Position numbers and translations under genes: made by a program
Notes under the pieces: generated by a model
What the model was told of the DNA's origin: nothing
What the model saw: the letters and a program-made list of their open reading frames with translations, nothing else
Databases searched by the model: none
Shown: piece after piece, positions 1-9,400 of the stretch
How positions within the stretch are numbered: the first letter of the stretch is position 1
How the letters are laid out: each line of letters opens with the position of its first letter
Assembly (NCBI GenBank): GCA_013153685.1
Contig: JAADDX010000088.1
Coordinates: 1-39,146 of the forward strand
Reading direction: 5' to 3'
DNA from: Campylobacterota bacterium
Lineage (GTDB): Bacteria; Campylobacterota; Campylobacteria; Campylobacterales; JAADDX01
DNA length: 39,146 nt

Positions 1-104
1 GAAAAAATATCTGGTGTAAAATTACACTCAACCCGAAGGGTGGCTTTGCCATTTGTAATTTTAAGATATTTGAAGCGTTAAAAAAGTAAACTTATCTTGA
101 ATGA
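1..104. repeat. Nested-palindrome element, copy A (cut by window edge)
   Basis: The stretch folds as nested stems: AAATATCT (5-12) with AGATATTT (64-71), TAAAATTAC (17-25) with GTAATTTTA (55-63), ACCC (31-34) with GGGT (38-41), and a small GGC/GCC hairpin (42-50). Its right flank (78-104) closely matches the right flank of the element at 38840-38960 and ends in the same GAATGA. The left partner of the outermost stem would lie before base 1. It sits just 3' of rsmI. It may be a REP/MITE-like DNA repeat or a structured RNA; the sequence does not decide which strand, if any, is transcribed. Confidence 0.6.
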
Positions 105-139
105 GAGGAATATTAGCTTATAATAAATAATAAAAAAGT

Positions 140-928
140 TTATTCGTAATTTACCAATTCTTGATAAATCTCTTTTGTAGTTTTGTTGGAAATTTTGCTT
201 AATAATTTTGCTTTTTGTTTAAGAGGAATATCAAATGCCAAAATATCCTCATACGTCAATTCAATAGTAGGGGCTTGCTGAGCCTTATCAATAACTACAA
301 CCCACTCCCCCTTCGTATTCCCCAACACCACATCCTTCGCCTTTGCTTTTATAAATGTCTGATGTAGCTTGGTTAGTTCTTTAGCAAAAAAAACCTCTCT
401 TTGTGGAATAAGTGCTTGGAGTTGAGAGAGCAACTTCTCAATCCTATGCGGTGCTTCATACAAAATAACGATTTTGGGGGTATTAATTATCTCTTTGAGT
501 TTCTCTTGTCTTGCTTTGGTTTTGTGAGGTAAAAACCCAACAAAACAAAACTCCCCCTCAAAACCGCTCGCCACCAAAGCAACCAACATAGCATTCGCCC
601 CTGGTAATACATCATACTTGATATTATGAGCAATAGCAAATTGAACCAATTTACTCCCTGGGTCACTAAGCCCTGGCATTCCAGCATCACTCACATATAC
701 GACATTTTTATCAAATATGGAAATATCTAGATTTCTTAACACAGCTTCTTCATTGTGTGAATGCATCGAATAAAAAGTTTTATTAAGAGGAATATTTAAA
801 AGAGATAGTAGTTTTTTGGTGACTCTCGTGTCCTCACAAAAAACGACATCGGCTTCAGATAAAGCCTTTTTAGCCCTATCTGAAATATCCAAAAGATTGC
901 CAATTGGCGTGGGAACAAAATAGAGCAA
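140..928 (-). CDS. rsmI: 16S rRNA 2'-O-ribose C1402 methyltransferase RsmI
   Basis: RsmI uses S-adenosylmethionine to methylate the ribose of C1402 in the decoding centre of 16S rRNA, in the cytoplasm. The 262 residues carry the family marks in order: PTPIGNL at 6-12, EDTR at 32-35 and SDAGMPGLSDPG at 80-91, followed by a YEAPHR motif near residue 158. The length is slightly short of the E. coli enzyme because the N-terminal extension is absent. The only usable start is a TTG that directly follows the rpmE stop codon (TAG-TTG), so translation is probably coupled to rpmE. The fold and motifs make the assignment firm; the exact rRNA position is inferred from the family. Confidence 0.95.
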   Translation of the reverse strand: MLYFVPTPIGNLLDISDRAKKALSEADVVFCEDTRVTKKLLSLLNIPLNKTFYSMHSHNEEAVLRNLDISIFDKNVVYVSDAGMPGLSDPGSKLVQFAIAHNIKYDVLPGANAMLVALVASGFEGEFCFVGFLPHKTKARQEKLKEIINTPKIVILYEAPHRIEKLLSQLQALIPQREVFFAKELTKLHQTFIKAKAKDVVLGNTKGEWVVVIDKAQQAPTIELTYEDILAFDIPLKQKAKLLSKISNKTTKEIYQELVNYE

Positions 929-1129
929 CTACGCAAGTCCGTATTTTTTCTTAAATTTATCTACTCTACCACCCGCACTAACTTTTTTCTCATTTCCTGT
1001 ATAGAAAGGGTGACATTGATCGCAAAGCTCGATTCTTAGAGTATCTGTTGTTGAATAGATTTCGAAACTATTTCCACAAGCACAGCTTACTTTACAAGGT
1101 ATATATGTTGGATGAATATCTTTTTTCAT
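929..1129 (-). CDS. rpmE: 50S ribosomal protein L31 (zinc-binding form)
   Basis: This is a 66-residue L31, a component of the large ribosomal subunit that bridges to the small subunit. Cysteines at 16, 18, 36 and 39 (motifs CAC and CDQC) match the zinc-binding, C+ form of the family, so the organism has not replaced this copy with a zinc-free paralogue here. The gene begins with ATG after an AAGGA ribosome-binding site and is preceded on the minus strand by a GATAAAAT sequence about 40 bases upstream that may be its -10 box. It is followed without a gap by rsmI. Confidence 0.97.
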   Translation of the reverse strand: MKKDIHPTYIPCKVSCACGNSFEIYSTTDTLRIELCDQCHPFYTGNEKKVSAGGRVDKFKKKYGLA

Positions 1130-1187
1130 TTGATTTCCTTATGAATGTTTTTTTAGTGCGGAATTTTATCATATTTTTTTGCAAAAA

Positions 1188-1532
1188 TCAATATTTACCT
1201 TTTAAACTACCAAAATAATTAATCTCCTCAATCGGTTTATCAGCATTTACTTCTTGTAGCGAATTTTGAAGGTCTATATCCTTCATCATCTCCTCTAATT
1301 CCTCTTGACAATAACTCATATGCATATCAGCACTAATTACATGATCTAGCGATTCAAGTATTCTTACTTTAGCAATTTCCTCTTCTACATTTTTCCCTTC
1401 TACTGTCACGATAATTATCCCTTTTTGTGCATCACTAAAATGGATATCGCACACACCGCTTTGTTTTAAACTCTCTTTTACCTCATCCATATATTCCGGT
1501 CTTGTTTTAACTATAATACTTGATATATTCAT
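1188..1532 (-). CDS. napD: NapD-like chaperone of periplasmic nitrate reductase
   Basis: The protein begins MNISSIIV and has the short ferredoxin-like fold pattern of NapD, the cytoplasmic chaperone that binds the twin-arginine signal of NapA during molybdenum-cofactor insertion. It is about 114 residues, longer than most NapD proteins because of an acidic C-terminal tail. Two ATG codons lie in tandem; I chose the second (1532) because the first is only two bases from the AGGAG site, which lies inside the end of the permease gene. It overlaps the permease stop codon. The rest of the nap cluster is not in this window, so its pairing with an amino-acid permease is unexpected. NapD identity is by sequence pattern only. 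Confidence 0.75.
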   Translation of the reverse strand: MNISSIIVKTRPEYMDEVKESLKQSGVCDIHFSDAQKGIIIVTVEGKNVEEEIAKVRILESLDHVISADMHMSYCQEELEEMMKDIDLQNSLQEVNADKPIEEINYFGSLKGKY

Positions 1533-2842
1533 CATTTCTCCTTTTCGTCTTGTTCTAGATTTTTATCAATATACAGTGATAGCTTTGCATGCTCCATCTT
1601 GTAATATACATAACTAAAAAATGCTACCCCCAATATCACCAAACTACTGCTTAATAAGTTTTTAGGATTGTGAATTATATTATAACCTATCAAAATCAAC
1701 GTTGCTGCACTAGTAAGCACAAAACCCAATAAAGCGATAAATCGATTTGCGTTTGTTTGATGAGACAATTTATAATTAGCCAAATTTACCAAACTAAAAA
1801 TCAACAAAAACCCAATACTCCCTGCAATTGAGATATTTTCTATATTGAAACTAATAGCAAAAATAATAGCTAACAATCCCAAAATTATCATCCCTTCATA
1901 ACCGTTTTTAATCTGTTTTTCAAATACTCTTGGTAACTCCCCAAATTTAGCGACCAAATATCCCACTCGTCCAGCTCCGTAAATAGTCGCATTAATCGCA
2001 CTAGCAGTTGACAACATCGCCGCAATAGCAATAATAACAAATCCCAAATGTCCCAAATACGGCTCTGCCGCAATTGCCAATACATAATCACTTGCTTTTT
2101 TGGCTTCTTGGAAAGTTACATTTCCAATAGTTACAATTGCAATTAATACATACAACACAATTACAAAAATCACACTACTATAATAGGCAAGAGGAAGAGT
2201 TTTTTGGGGATTTTCTACATCTCTAGCGGTATTTGCAATCAACTCAAATCCTTCATAAGCTAAAAATATAATCAACCCTCCAGTGGAAATCGACAAAAAA
2301 TCACTCCAATACTGCGGATGTAATTGCGTAGGGTCAAAAGTAATCATCCCAATTGCAATAAATCCTAATAAAATGAAGATTTTGGCAAATACCATAATAT
2401 CTTCCGCCTTTCCTGTCAAAAACGCACCAAATAGATTGATAAATACAAATATCAAAATCACTCCCGCACTTGCTAATTTTGCAAACCACTCTACATCATG
2501 CCCATAAAACAAAGCCGATGAATAGCTCCCAAACGCATACGCATACAAGCTCAACATAATCACATAACTCATCAATAATAAATTGTTTATCAACATCGAG
2601 AAGAAATTATTACCAAAAGCCTGCACGATAAATTCGATAGTCCCACCTTCGCTTGGGTATCTAATCGATAATTTGGCATACGAATATGAAGTAATTAACG
2701 CAATCAAACCAGCTATCATAAAAGCAATCGGTGCTGCTCCTTTGGCAAGGTCGATAGTAAGTCCCAATACGGCAAAAATACCTCCCCCTACCATTCCACC
2801 AACACCGATACTAAACGCTTCTAATAATCCTATTTTTCTCAT
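1532..2842 (-). CDS. APC-superfamily amino acid permease
   Basis: A 436-residue integral membrane protein with about 12 hydrophobic segments. The N-terminal GVGGMVGGGIF, in the first membrane segment, is the substrate-binding glycine-rich loop typical of APC-superfamily amino acid/polyamine transporters. The C-terminus is short, polar and cytoplasmic. The gene starts one base after the HdeD-like gene ends and overlaps napD, so the three are probably cotranscribed. Substrate cannot be told from the sequence. There is no sign of truncation. Confidence 0.88.
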   Translation of the reverse strand: MRKIGLLEAFSIGVGGMVGGGIFAVLGLTIDLAKGAAPIAFMIAGLIALITSYSYAKLSIRYPSEGGTIEFIVQAFGNNFFSMLINNLLLMSYVIMLSLYAYAFGSYSSALFYGHDVEWFAKLASAGVILIFVFINLFGAFLTGKAEDIMVFAKIFILLGFIAIGMITFDPTQLHPQYWSDFLSISTGGLIIFLAYEGFELIANTARDVENPQKTLPLAYYSSVIFVIVLYVLIAIVTIGNVTFQEAKKASDYVLAIAAEPYLGHLGFVIIAIAAMLSTASAINATIYGAGRVGYLVAKFGELPRVFEKQIKNGYEGMIILGLLAIIFAISFNIENISIAGSIGFLLIFSLVNLANYKLSHQTNANRFIALLGFVLTSAATLILIGYNIIHNPKNLLSSSLVILGVAFFSYVYYKMEHAKLSLYIDKNLEQDEKEK

Positions 2843-3391
2843 CTATTCTCCTAATTTACGAGCGACAATACCCAAATAGATCATCGCAACAGCATCAAAA
2901 ACAAAACTAATCCCAACAAGTACCCCCACAATTGCCAAGCTACTAAATGGCCAATTAACCAACAACACAATAGCCAAAACCAAAGAAATCACTCCATTTA
3001 ACACCAAACTCCACCAACCGCTAATAGGTCTAAATTCAAATCCCATATAAATAGAACTAAACGCATCCACAAAAAAATAAAAGCTCATCAACATCGCAAT
3101 AGTTGCAGCCCCAATTACTGGAAATACAAACAACAAAATACCGCTAAGCACTAAACCAAACGCCTTAAACCACGCACCGGCACTACTATTGTGTGACTTA
3201 AATACCAAATACCCCTTAAAAATCCCAATCACAATAAACAAAGATGCAAGCAACCACACAAAACTAATCCCGCCAATTACTGGCTGAGTGATAGCGATAA
3301 TCCCAGCTATCAAAAATAACAATCCACCAATAATTGATAAATTGGAATATTGCTTAAAAATATCTTCATCAATATTATGAAACACTATCAT
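2843..3391 (-). CDS. HdeD-family (DUF308) membrane protein
   Basis: The 182 residues form six hydrophobic segments arranged as three repeats of two, the pattern of the HdeD/DUF308 family. The founding member in E. coli is linked to acid resistance at high cell density, but the molecular role of the family is unknown. A repeated pattern of a short glycine-rich helix followed by a long hydrophobic helix can be seen around residues 15-60, 75-120 and 130-180. The start codon overlaps the end of the coiled-coil microprotein upstream, so the two are probably made together. Function here is not established. Confidence 0.78.
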   Translation of the reverse strand: MIVFHNIDEDIFKQYSNLSIIGGLLFLIAGIIAITQPVIGGISFVWLLASLFIVIGIFKGYLVFKSHNSSAGAWFKAFGLVLSGILLFVFPVIGAATIAMLMSFYFFVDAFSSIYMGFEFRPISGWWSLVLNGVISLVLAIVLLVNWPFSSLAIVGVLVGISFVFDAVAMIYLGIVARKLGE

Positions 3392-3612
3392 TAATTCGCC
3401 TTACATCTCAATAATTCGGTATTTTTGATTTTTTCAAGTCTTTTGATTAATTCATCAATCTCATCAAGACTTTGTTGGATTTGTTGTTTTTTCTCCACTA
3501 ATGCTTGGATTTGTTTATCTATACTTTCAATAGGAATTTTACACTCTTTTGCCAATTCTTCCTCTTTTTGCAGTGTCCATTCAGAAATTTTTTTTAGAAA
3601 TTCTTTTATCAT
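3391..3612 (-). CDS. Small coiled-coil protein, unknown function
   Basis: I do not recognise this 73-residue protein. It is highly charged, and residues 25-66 show a leucine/isoleucine heptad pattern (IESIDKQIQALVEKKQQIQ and on) expected of a coiled coil. There is no signal peptide or membrane segment. A ribosome-binding site (AGGAG) precedes the ATG. Its last base overlaps the HdeD-like gene start, so it appears to lead the operon with the HdeD-like protein, permease and NapD. Two cysteines are absent except for one near the C-terminus. It is likely real because of the clean start and the tight overlap. Confidence 0.65.
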   Translation of the reverse strand: MIKEFLKKISEWTLQKEEELAKECKIPIESIDKQIQALVEKKQQIQQSLDEIDELIKRLEKIKNTELLRCKAN

Positions 3613-3633
3613 TTTTTGCTCCTTTTTTTGGAA

Positions 3634-4407
3634 TTATATCAATTTTTTGTGCTTTTTTTGTCTCTGCACAAAATATGCTACTTTGGTAAAGCCGATTTGC
3701 TTAGCAATTGCAATAGCCTCATTTAAATAAAATCCCACTTGTGATGGTGTGTGTGCATCGCTAGCAAATGTAATATCAATGTCATGTTGTTTAATCATCT
3801 CAAGCAAAGCGATACTCGGATATAATTCATGCACCTTCTTTCTCATACCAGCTGTATTAATTTCCACCACCAAGTCATTATCGGCAATAGCTTGAATAGC
3901 TTCTTTAGCCAATACCTTAATATCCTCTTTTGGTCTAAATCCAAAGACTTTTATCAAATCCAAATGCCCTACAATGTCAAATAATCCGCTATTAGCTAAT
4001 TGCACTATCAAATCGAAATATTCCTTATATACCTCATCCACATCCCGTTGAGCCCATTGAGATAGAAATTGCGGATTATCAAATCCCCAATTATCCAAGA
4101 AATGCACACTTCCTATAAAATAATCCACATCTTGTTGTAAGATACGCGTATCAACTGTCGGCACAAAATCCACCTCATACCCTTTTAGGATCGTAATTTG
4201 AGGGTATTTTTCTTGTAAATTCCTAATCCATTTATCATATATTTCCATCTGGAAATAATCCATACGATATTGTTGATCAAAATCCATATAAGCATGGTCT
4301 GCAAACCCGTAAATGTGTATATTTTTTTTGATTGCTTGTTGGATGTATTCTTGCATACTCCCAATTGCGTGATTACATAAAATAGTGTGATTGTGTAAAT
4401 CTACCAT
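3634..4407 (-). CDS. PHP-domain phosphatase, histidinol-phosphatase (HisK/HisJ) type
   Basis: A 257-residue PHP-family metal-dependent phosphoesterase. The first metal-binding motif DLHNHT lies at residues 3-8, followed by FADHA, an internal GSVH, GHLD and the closing ASDAHTP motif, all of which supply metal ligands in the family. The closest known role is histidinol-phosphate dephosphorylation in histidine synthesis, although other PHP proteins hydrolyse different phosphates. I start it at the ATG of MVDLHNHT, preceded by AAAGGA; the longer start in the ORF track would place the start codon on the promoter -10 box. It is transcribed away from cheZ. Confidence 0.8.
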   Translation of the reverse strand: MVDLHNHTILCNHAIGSMQEYIQQAIKKNIHIYGFADHAYMDFDQQYRMDYFQMEIYDKWIRNLQEKYPQITILKGYEVDFVPTVDTRILQQDVDYFIGSVHFLDNWGFDNPQFLSQWAQRDVDEVYKEYFDLIVQLANSGLFDIVGHLDLIKVFGFRPKEDIKVLAKEAIQAIADNDLVVEINTAGMRKKVHELYPSIALLEMIKQHDIDITFASDAHTPSQVGFYLNEAIAIAKQIGFTKVAYFVQRQKKHKKLI

Positions 4408-4426
4408 TTTTTTCCTTTTTTTTAGC

Positions 4427-4432
4427 ATTATA
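4427..4432 (-). promoter_or_regulatory. -10 box for the PHP phosphatase gene
   Basis: On the minus strand this reads TATAAT, 20 bases before the chosen ATG at 4407. It implies a leader of only about 13 bases. No good -35 hexamer is seen, as usual for Campylobacterota. Confidence 0.5.
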
Positions 4433-4447
4433 TTACCATTTTTTTGA

Positions 4448-4453
4448 TATAAT
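4448..4453 (+). promoter_or_regulatory. -10 box for the cheZ operon
   Basis: TATAAT lies 34 bases before the cheZ ATG in the narrow divergent region shared with the PHP gene. A T-rich run precedes it but there is no clear -35 hexamer. A TAGGAG ribosome-binding site follows before the start codon. Confidence 0.55.
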
Positions 4454-4487
4454 TTAACAAAGAATTTTATTTTTGTAGGAGTGTGTT

Positions 4488-5168
4488 ATGACACAAGAAG
4501 AACTAGATGCCCTAATGAGTGGCGATGTAGATGTGGATAGTATGGAAGAAGACACATCTAATTCATCGGATACATCAGATGAGTTGCCAGAGGATGTAGG
4601 ACCGCTTGATCCTAAAAAGAGTGATGGCGTATATCCACCACCAGCAACCGATGATCATAAAGTAGTATCTCAACTTGATGAAGTAACAAGAGAGAGTGAA
4701 GCAAAAGCAACTGAGATTTTGGATATCATGGATCAAATCTCAAATGCAATGATGGATAACGAAGAGCATTTAAATACGGTATTGGAATATCTAAATCACA
4801 ACAAAGCTTTGTTTGAAAAATTAACCAACAAATTTCCGCACGTCAATACCTTCAAAGAAGAACTATCAAAAATCGATGATATGATTGAATTGGTGCAACA
4901 ATCATTGGAAAATTCACAAAACGCAAGCGATAATATTATGATGGCGATGGATATTATGCAATTCCAAGATATCCATAGACAAAAAATTGAGAGAGTTATC
5001 AATATCATGAGAGAGCTGCTTAAATATATGAATAGAATATTTGAAGGTAAGATTGATGATAGCAAAAGAGTTTCGTCAGCAAGACATATTCATGGTGATA
5101 GCACAGAAGATGTAGTAGAAGAAGATGATTTAGAAGCATTAATAGCTCAATTCGCAGGGAAAAAATAA
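4488..5168 (+). CDS. cheZ: CheZ-type CheY-phosphate phosphatase
   Basis: The 226-residue protein is mostly helical and acidic. Residues 157-170 contain QFQDIHRQKIERV, with Asp161 and Gln165 spaced as the catalytic Asp143 and Gln147 of E. coli CheZ, which dephosphorylates CheY-P and so ends the tumble signal. The C-terminal DDLEALIAQF resembles the CheY-binding tail helix of CheZ. The N-terminus begins TQEELDALMSG, which resembles the CheY-binding peptide of FliM/FliY, followed by a long acidic and serine-rich linker (11-60). It overlaps the next gene by TAATG. This matches the remote CheZ known from Helicobacter and Campylobacter. Confidence 0.85.
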   Translation: MTQEELDALMSGDVDVDSMEEDTSNSSDTSDELPEDVGPLDPKKSDGVYPPPATDDHKVVSQLDEVTRESEAKATEILDIMDQISNAMMDNEEHLNTVLEYLNHNKALFEKLTNKFPHVNTFKEELSKIDDMIELVQQSLENSQNASDNIMMAMDIMQFQDIHRQKIERVINIMRELLKYMNRIFEGKIDDSKRVSSARHIHGDSTEDVVEEDDLEALIAQFAGKK

Positions 5169-6424
5169 TGGTAGAATTACTCTCACCAGCAGGTGATTTT
5201 GAAAAGTTAAAAATTGCATTAGAATACGGTGCAGATGCCGTATATGCAGGTGTTAGTCATTTTTCTTTGAGGTGTCATAGCGGTAAAGAATTTGATTATG
5301 ATACATTTAGCGAAGCGGTCAAATACACACACTCCAAAAACAAAAAAATCTACGCTACGGTAAATGGATTTCCTTTTAACAATCAAATAAAACTTATCCA
5401 AAACCATATCAAAAAACTCGCTCAAATCGGTGTAGATGCGATGATTATATCGACTCTTGGTGTGATTAGAGAAGCTAAAAATTTAGCACCAGATGTAGAT
5501 ATTCATCTCTCAACCCAAGCAAATGCTTTGAATGTGCTTGATGCAAAAGCTTATTATGAATATGGAGTAAGCAGAATTATTGCCGCAAGAGAAGCAAGTC
5601 TTAAAGATTTAAAAGAGATAAAACAAGCCATCCCAGAGCTTGAAATCGAAGCATTCGTGCATGGTGCTATGTGTTTTGCATATAGTGGTAGATGTCTTAT
5701 CTCATCACTCCAATTTGGTAGAAATGCAAATAAAGGTAGTTGTGCGAATGATTGTAGATACCCTTATGTTATGTATGCCCAAAACCCAGAAACAGGCACA
5801 CTTTTAAAACTTGAAGAATATTCAGATGGCACTTATATTATGAATTCAAAAGATTTAAATTTGATTAAATATGTAGATCAAATTCTAGAGAGTGGAGCAG
5901 TAGATAGTATCAAAATCGAAGGAAGAACAAAAGCTCCTTATTATGTAGGTGTAGTTACAAAAGCTTATAGAATGGCAATAGATGATTATTATGCAAACAA
6001 ATTTGACCCTCAAAAATATGAAGAGGAAATTTTAACTACAAAAAATAGAGGATTTACTGATGCTTATTTAGTAAAAAAACCGCATGAAAAACACGATACT
6101 CAAAATTTATTAACCTCACTAACGCATGGAGATTATCAAGTAAGTGGGATTGTAAATGAAGATGGACTTACTTTTATGTGTAAATACAAAACTTATCCAA
6201 ATGATGAGATTGAGATTGTATTGCCGTATAATAAAGATATTCAAGAATGTGAAAATGAAATAGGAAAAATTTATAAAGATGGTGATAAATATAAATTAAA
6301 ACTTTATAAAATCGTTACCGAAAATAATAAAGAATTAAAAAGTGTGCATAGTGGAAATCTCAATCCTATCAAGCTTCCTTGTAAATTGCCTTATTTAACA
6401 TTTCTAAGAAAAAAAGAACTATAA
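5168..6424 (+). CDS. U32 peptidase-family protein (TrhP/YegQ-like)
   Basis: A 418-residue member of the U32 family. It begins with ELLSPAGDFEKLK, has the family core VHGAMCFAYSGRC, and carries cysteines at 169, 176, 192 and 196, the set expected to hold an iron-sulfur cluster in this family. Bacterial relatives TrhP and RlhA are linked to prephenate-dependent hydroxylation of tRNA uridine-34 and of 23S rRNA; collagenase-like peptidase activity is the older label. A role in RNA hydroxylation is therefore inferred, not shown. It overlaps cheZ by TAATG and precedes the glycosyltransferase by nine bases. Confidence 0.85.
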   Translation: MVELLSPAGDFEKLKIALEYGADAVYAGVSHFSLRCHSGKEFDYDTFSEAVKYTHSKNKKIYATVNGFPFNNQIKLIQNHIKKLAQIGVDAMIISTLGVIREAKNLAPDVDIHLSTQANALNVLDAKAYYEYGVSRIIAAREASLKDLKEIKQAIPELEIEAFVHGAMCFAYSGRCLISSLQFGRNANKGSCANDCRYPYVMYAQNPETGTLLKLEEYSDGTYIMNSKDLNLIKYVDQILESGAVDSIKIEGRTKAPYYVGVVTKAYRMAIDDYYANKFDPQKYEEEILTTKNRGFTDAYLVKKPHEKHDTQNLLTSLTHGDYQVSGIVNEDGLTFMCKYKTYPNDEIEIVLPYNKDIQECENEIGKIYKDGDKYKLKLYKIVTENNKELKSVHSGNLNPIKLPCKLPYLTFLRKKEL

Positions 6425-6433
6425 AGGGATTAG

Positions 6434-9400
6434 ATGAAAATCGTAATTGATATGCAAGGCTATCAAGGAGCAAGTCGCAAACGGGGTATTGGTCGCTATA
6501 CCAAAGATTTCATCTTAGAGCTTCTAAATAACTCCGATGATGATATTTATCTGCTTTTTAATGACAAAATCCCATACGATAAAGAACTATTTCTTGCAAA
6601 ACAAATCATCTTTCATACTACCGAAGATAAGCAAGTAAATGAATTATTACGTGAAAAGCTAATAGCGGATATTGAACCAGATATCATCCTAATTACATCT
6701 TTGTTTGAAGGGTTTGTAGATGAGAGTGTAGTATCTATCAAAAAACTAGCTAATATTACAACAGCTGTTATCGTATACGACCTTATCCCCTACATCCACA
6801 AAGAACAATTTTTAATCGGTGAATACAAAGATTTTTATCTAAACAAAATCGAACAACTCAAAAATGCCGACTTGTATCTTAGTATTTCCGAATCGGCTAG
6901 AGATGAATTGATTCGATATTTAAATATTAATCCAAATAAAATAGTAAATATATCCTCAGCTACTAACATTGATACATCTAATGTGATGGATTTTGAACAA
7001 TTAAAAGCGGAATTATCCATCTCCAAACCATACATCATGCATGTAGGTTCATACGAACCACGCAAAAACTTCGATACCCTTATTAAAGCCTTTGAAGAGT
7101 TGCATTTACCATATCAGCTCGTCTTAGTAACAAAAAAACAAAAATCCAACAACAAAGACATCATCTATACCGGTTATCTAAACGATACCAAACTCAATAC
7201 ACTATACAAACATGCAAGTTTGCTAGTCTTTCCATCATTACATGAAGGGTTTGGATTGCCGATTTTGGAAGCTTTCGCATTTAAAACACCGGCTATTGCA
7301 TCAAATATCTCATCGATGCCAGAAGTAATTGGTGATGGGATTACATTCAATCCATACGACAAAGATGATATAGCCAATAGCATCAAAAAAGCACTCGAAA
7401 ATCGCGATAAACTCACAGAAATTGCTACTATTCAATATAACAAATTTAGCTGGCAAAATACCGCTAAAAAGGCTCTCAAAGCCATACATTCCATCCCCAC
7501 CACCCATCAAAGCGTCTCTGTAGATACTTTGATTGCTAAAATTACTCAAATTAGAAAATTCACAAATATGGAGCTAATCGATATTGCCAACAAAATAGAT
7601 CTCAATTTAGAAGAAGCGGAAAATACGAAACTGAAAATCAGAATCGAAGGACCTTTTGATAGCACTTATAGTTTGGCATTACTCAATAGACAAACTGCAT
7701 TGAGTTTGGAGAAATTGGGATTTGAAGTAGCACTACACTCTAGAGAAGGGCATGGGGATTTCAAGCCAAATACCAAATTCCTCAAACAAAACCCACACAT
7801 CAAAGCACTATATCAAAAATCATTCAAAATCACACCGGAAATAGCCGATATCACATCACGCAACCTCTACCCACCTACAGTTGATGATATGCATTCCAAA
7901 ATCAACACCATGCACCACTATGCATGGGAAGAGAGTGGATTTCCTAGTGAGTGGATAGATAATTTTAATCAACACCTCACCTACATCACCACACTCTCAA
8001 AACATGTCAAAAAAATACTTATTGATAACGGTATCAAAATACCTACTAGAGTATCTGGTTGTGGTGTAGACCATTGGGAAGGGATTGTCCCGTCAAATTA
8101 CACTATTCAAGCTAAAAAATTCAAAATCCTGCATGTATCGTCTTGTTTTCCTAGAAAAGGGGTCGATGTATTGCTAAAGGCGTATAATGAAGCCTTTAGT
8201 AAAGATGATGATGTTAGTTTGATTATCAAAACTTTCGATAACCCACACAACCAAGTCGATACTCTTATCAAAAACATGTGGCATAAAAACAGTCCAGATG
8301 TAATCGTAATTAAAGACGATTTAAGTGATAATGACCTCAAAGCCTTATATGAACAATGTGATATATTAGTAAATCCAAGCCGAGCTGAAGGGTTTGGACT
8401 ACCTCTTGCGGAAGCTATGTTAAGCTCATTAGGAGTAGTTACTACCAACTGGGGAGGACAGTTGGATTTTTGTAATGATAAGAATTGTTTTTTGATAGAT
8501 TATTCTTTTACAGCAGCTCAAACGCATTTTCATCTATTCGATTCGGTATGGGCAGAACCAAAGGTAGAACATCTAAAACAAATTTTACAAAACCTCTACC
8601 AAAACCCATCACTAATCCATCCAAAGCTTGCACATGCCAAAGAAACTCTCAAAACATTTACATGGCTGAATGCATCAAAGCGGATGTTGCCTATCTCAAC
8701 TACTCACAAAAAACCGAAAATCGGGTGGGTTAGTACATGGGATATGAAATGTGGGCTTGCTACTTACTCACAACATTTAATACAATTTCTCGATGATGTA
8801 GTAGTTTTTGCACCATACGAATCTAATGACGAAAACGCTATTAGATGTTGGGATACAAATGATAGGATTCAAAACCTTGATAAATTATGCACTCAAATCA
8901 AAAATCACAATATTGACATTTTGGTAGTGCAATTTAACTACGGGCTATTTAATTTCAAACAACTCAATAAATTAACCAAATTAAATATCCCTATCCTAAT
9001 GACGCTACATTCCACAATCGACCCTCCGCATGCACCAAAAAAAGCACTCAAAAATCTAGACCTCAGTAAATACACAAGGTTACTCGTGCATTCGATTGCG
9101 GATTTGAATAGGCTCAAGGATTTGGGATATGTGGATAATGTAACACTATTTCCGCATGGTGTTTTGGATACGAATCTCACCAAATCTCCATCGGATGAGA
9201 TTGTGATTGCTACTTTTGGATTTTTCTTACCACATAAAGGCTTGATAGAAACAATGGAAGCGTTTAAGATACTCAAAGAAAAATATCCAAAACTCAAATT
9301 AAAAATGTTAAATTCACAATACCCTATCGAGCTATCTGAGAAATTAATCAAACAAGCAAAAGAACATCTAGTAGATGGTATAGACCTAGATACACGCTTT

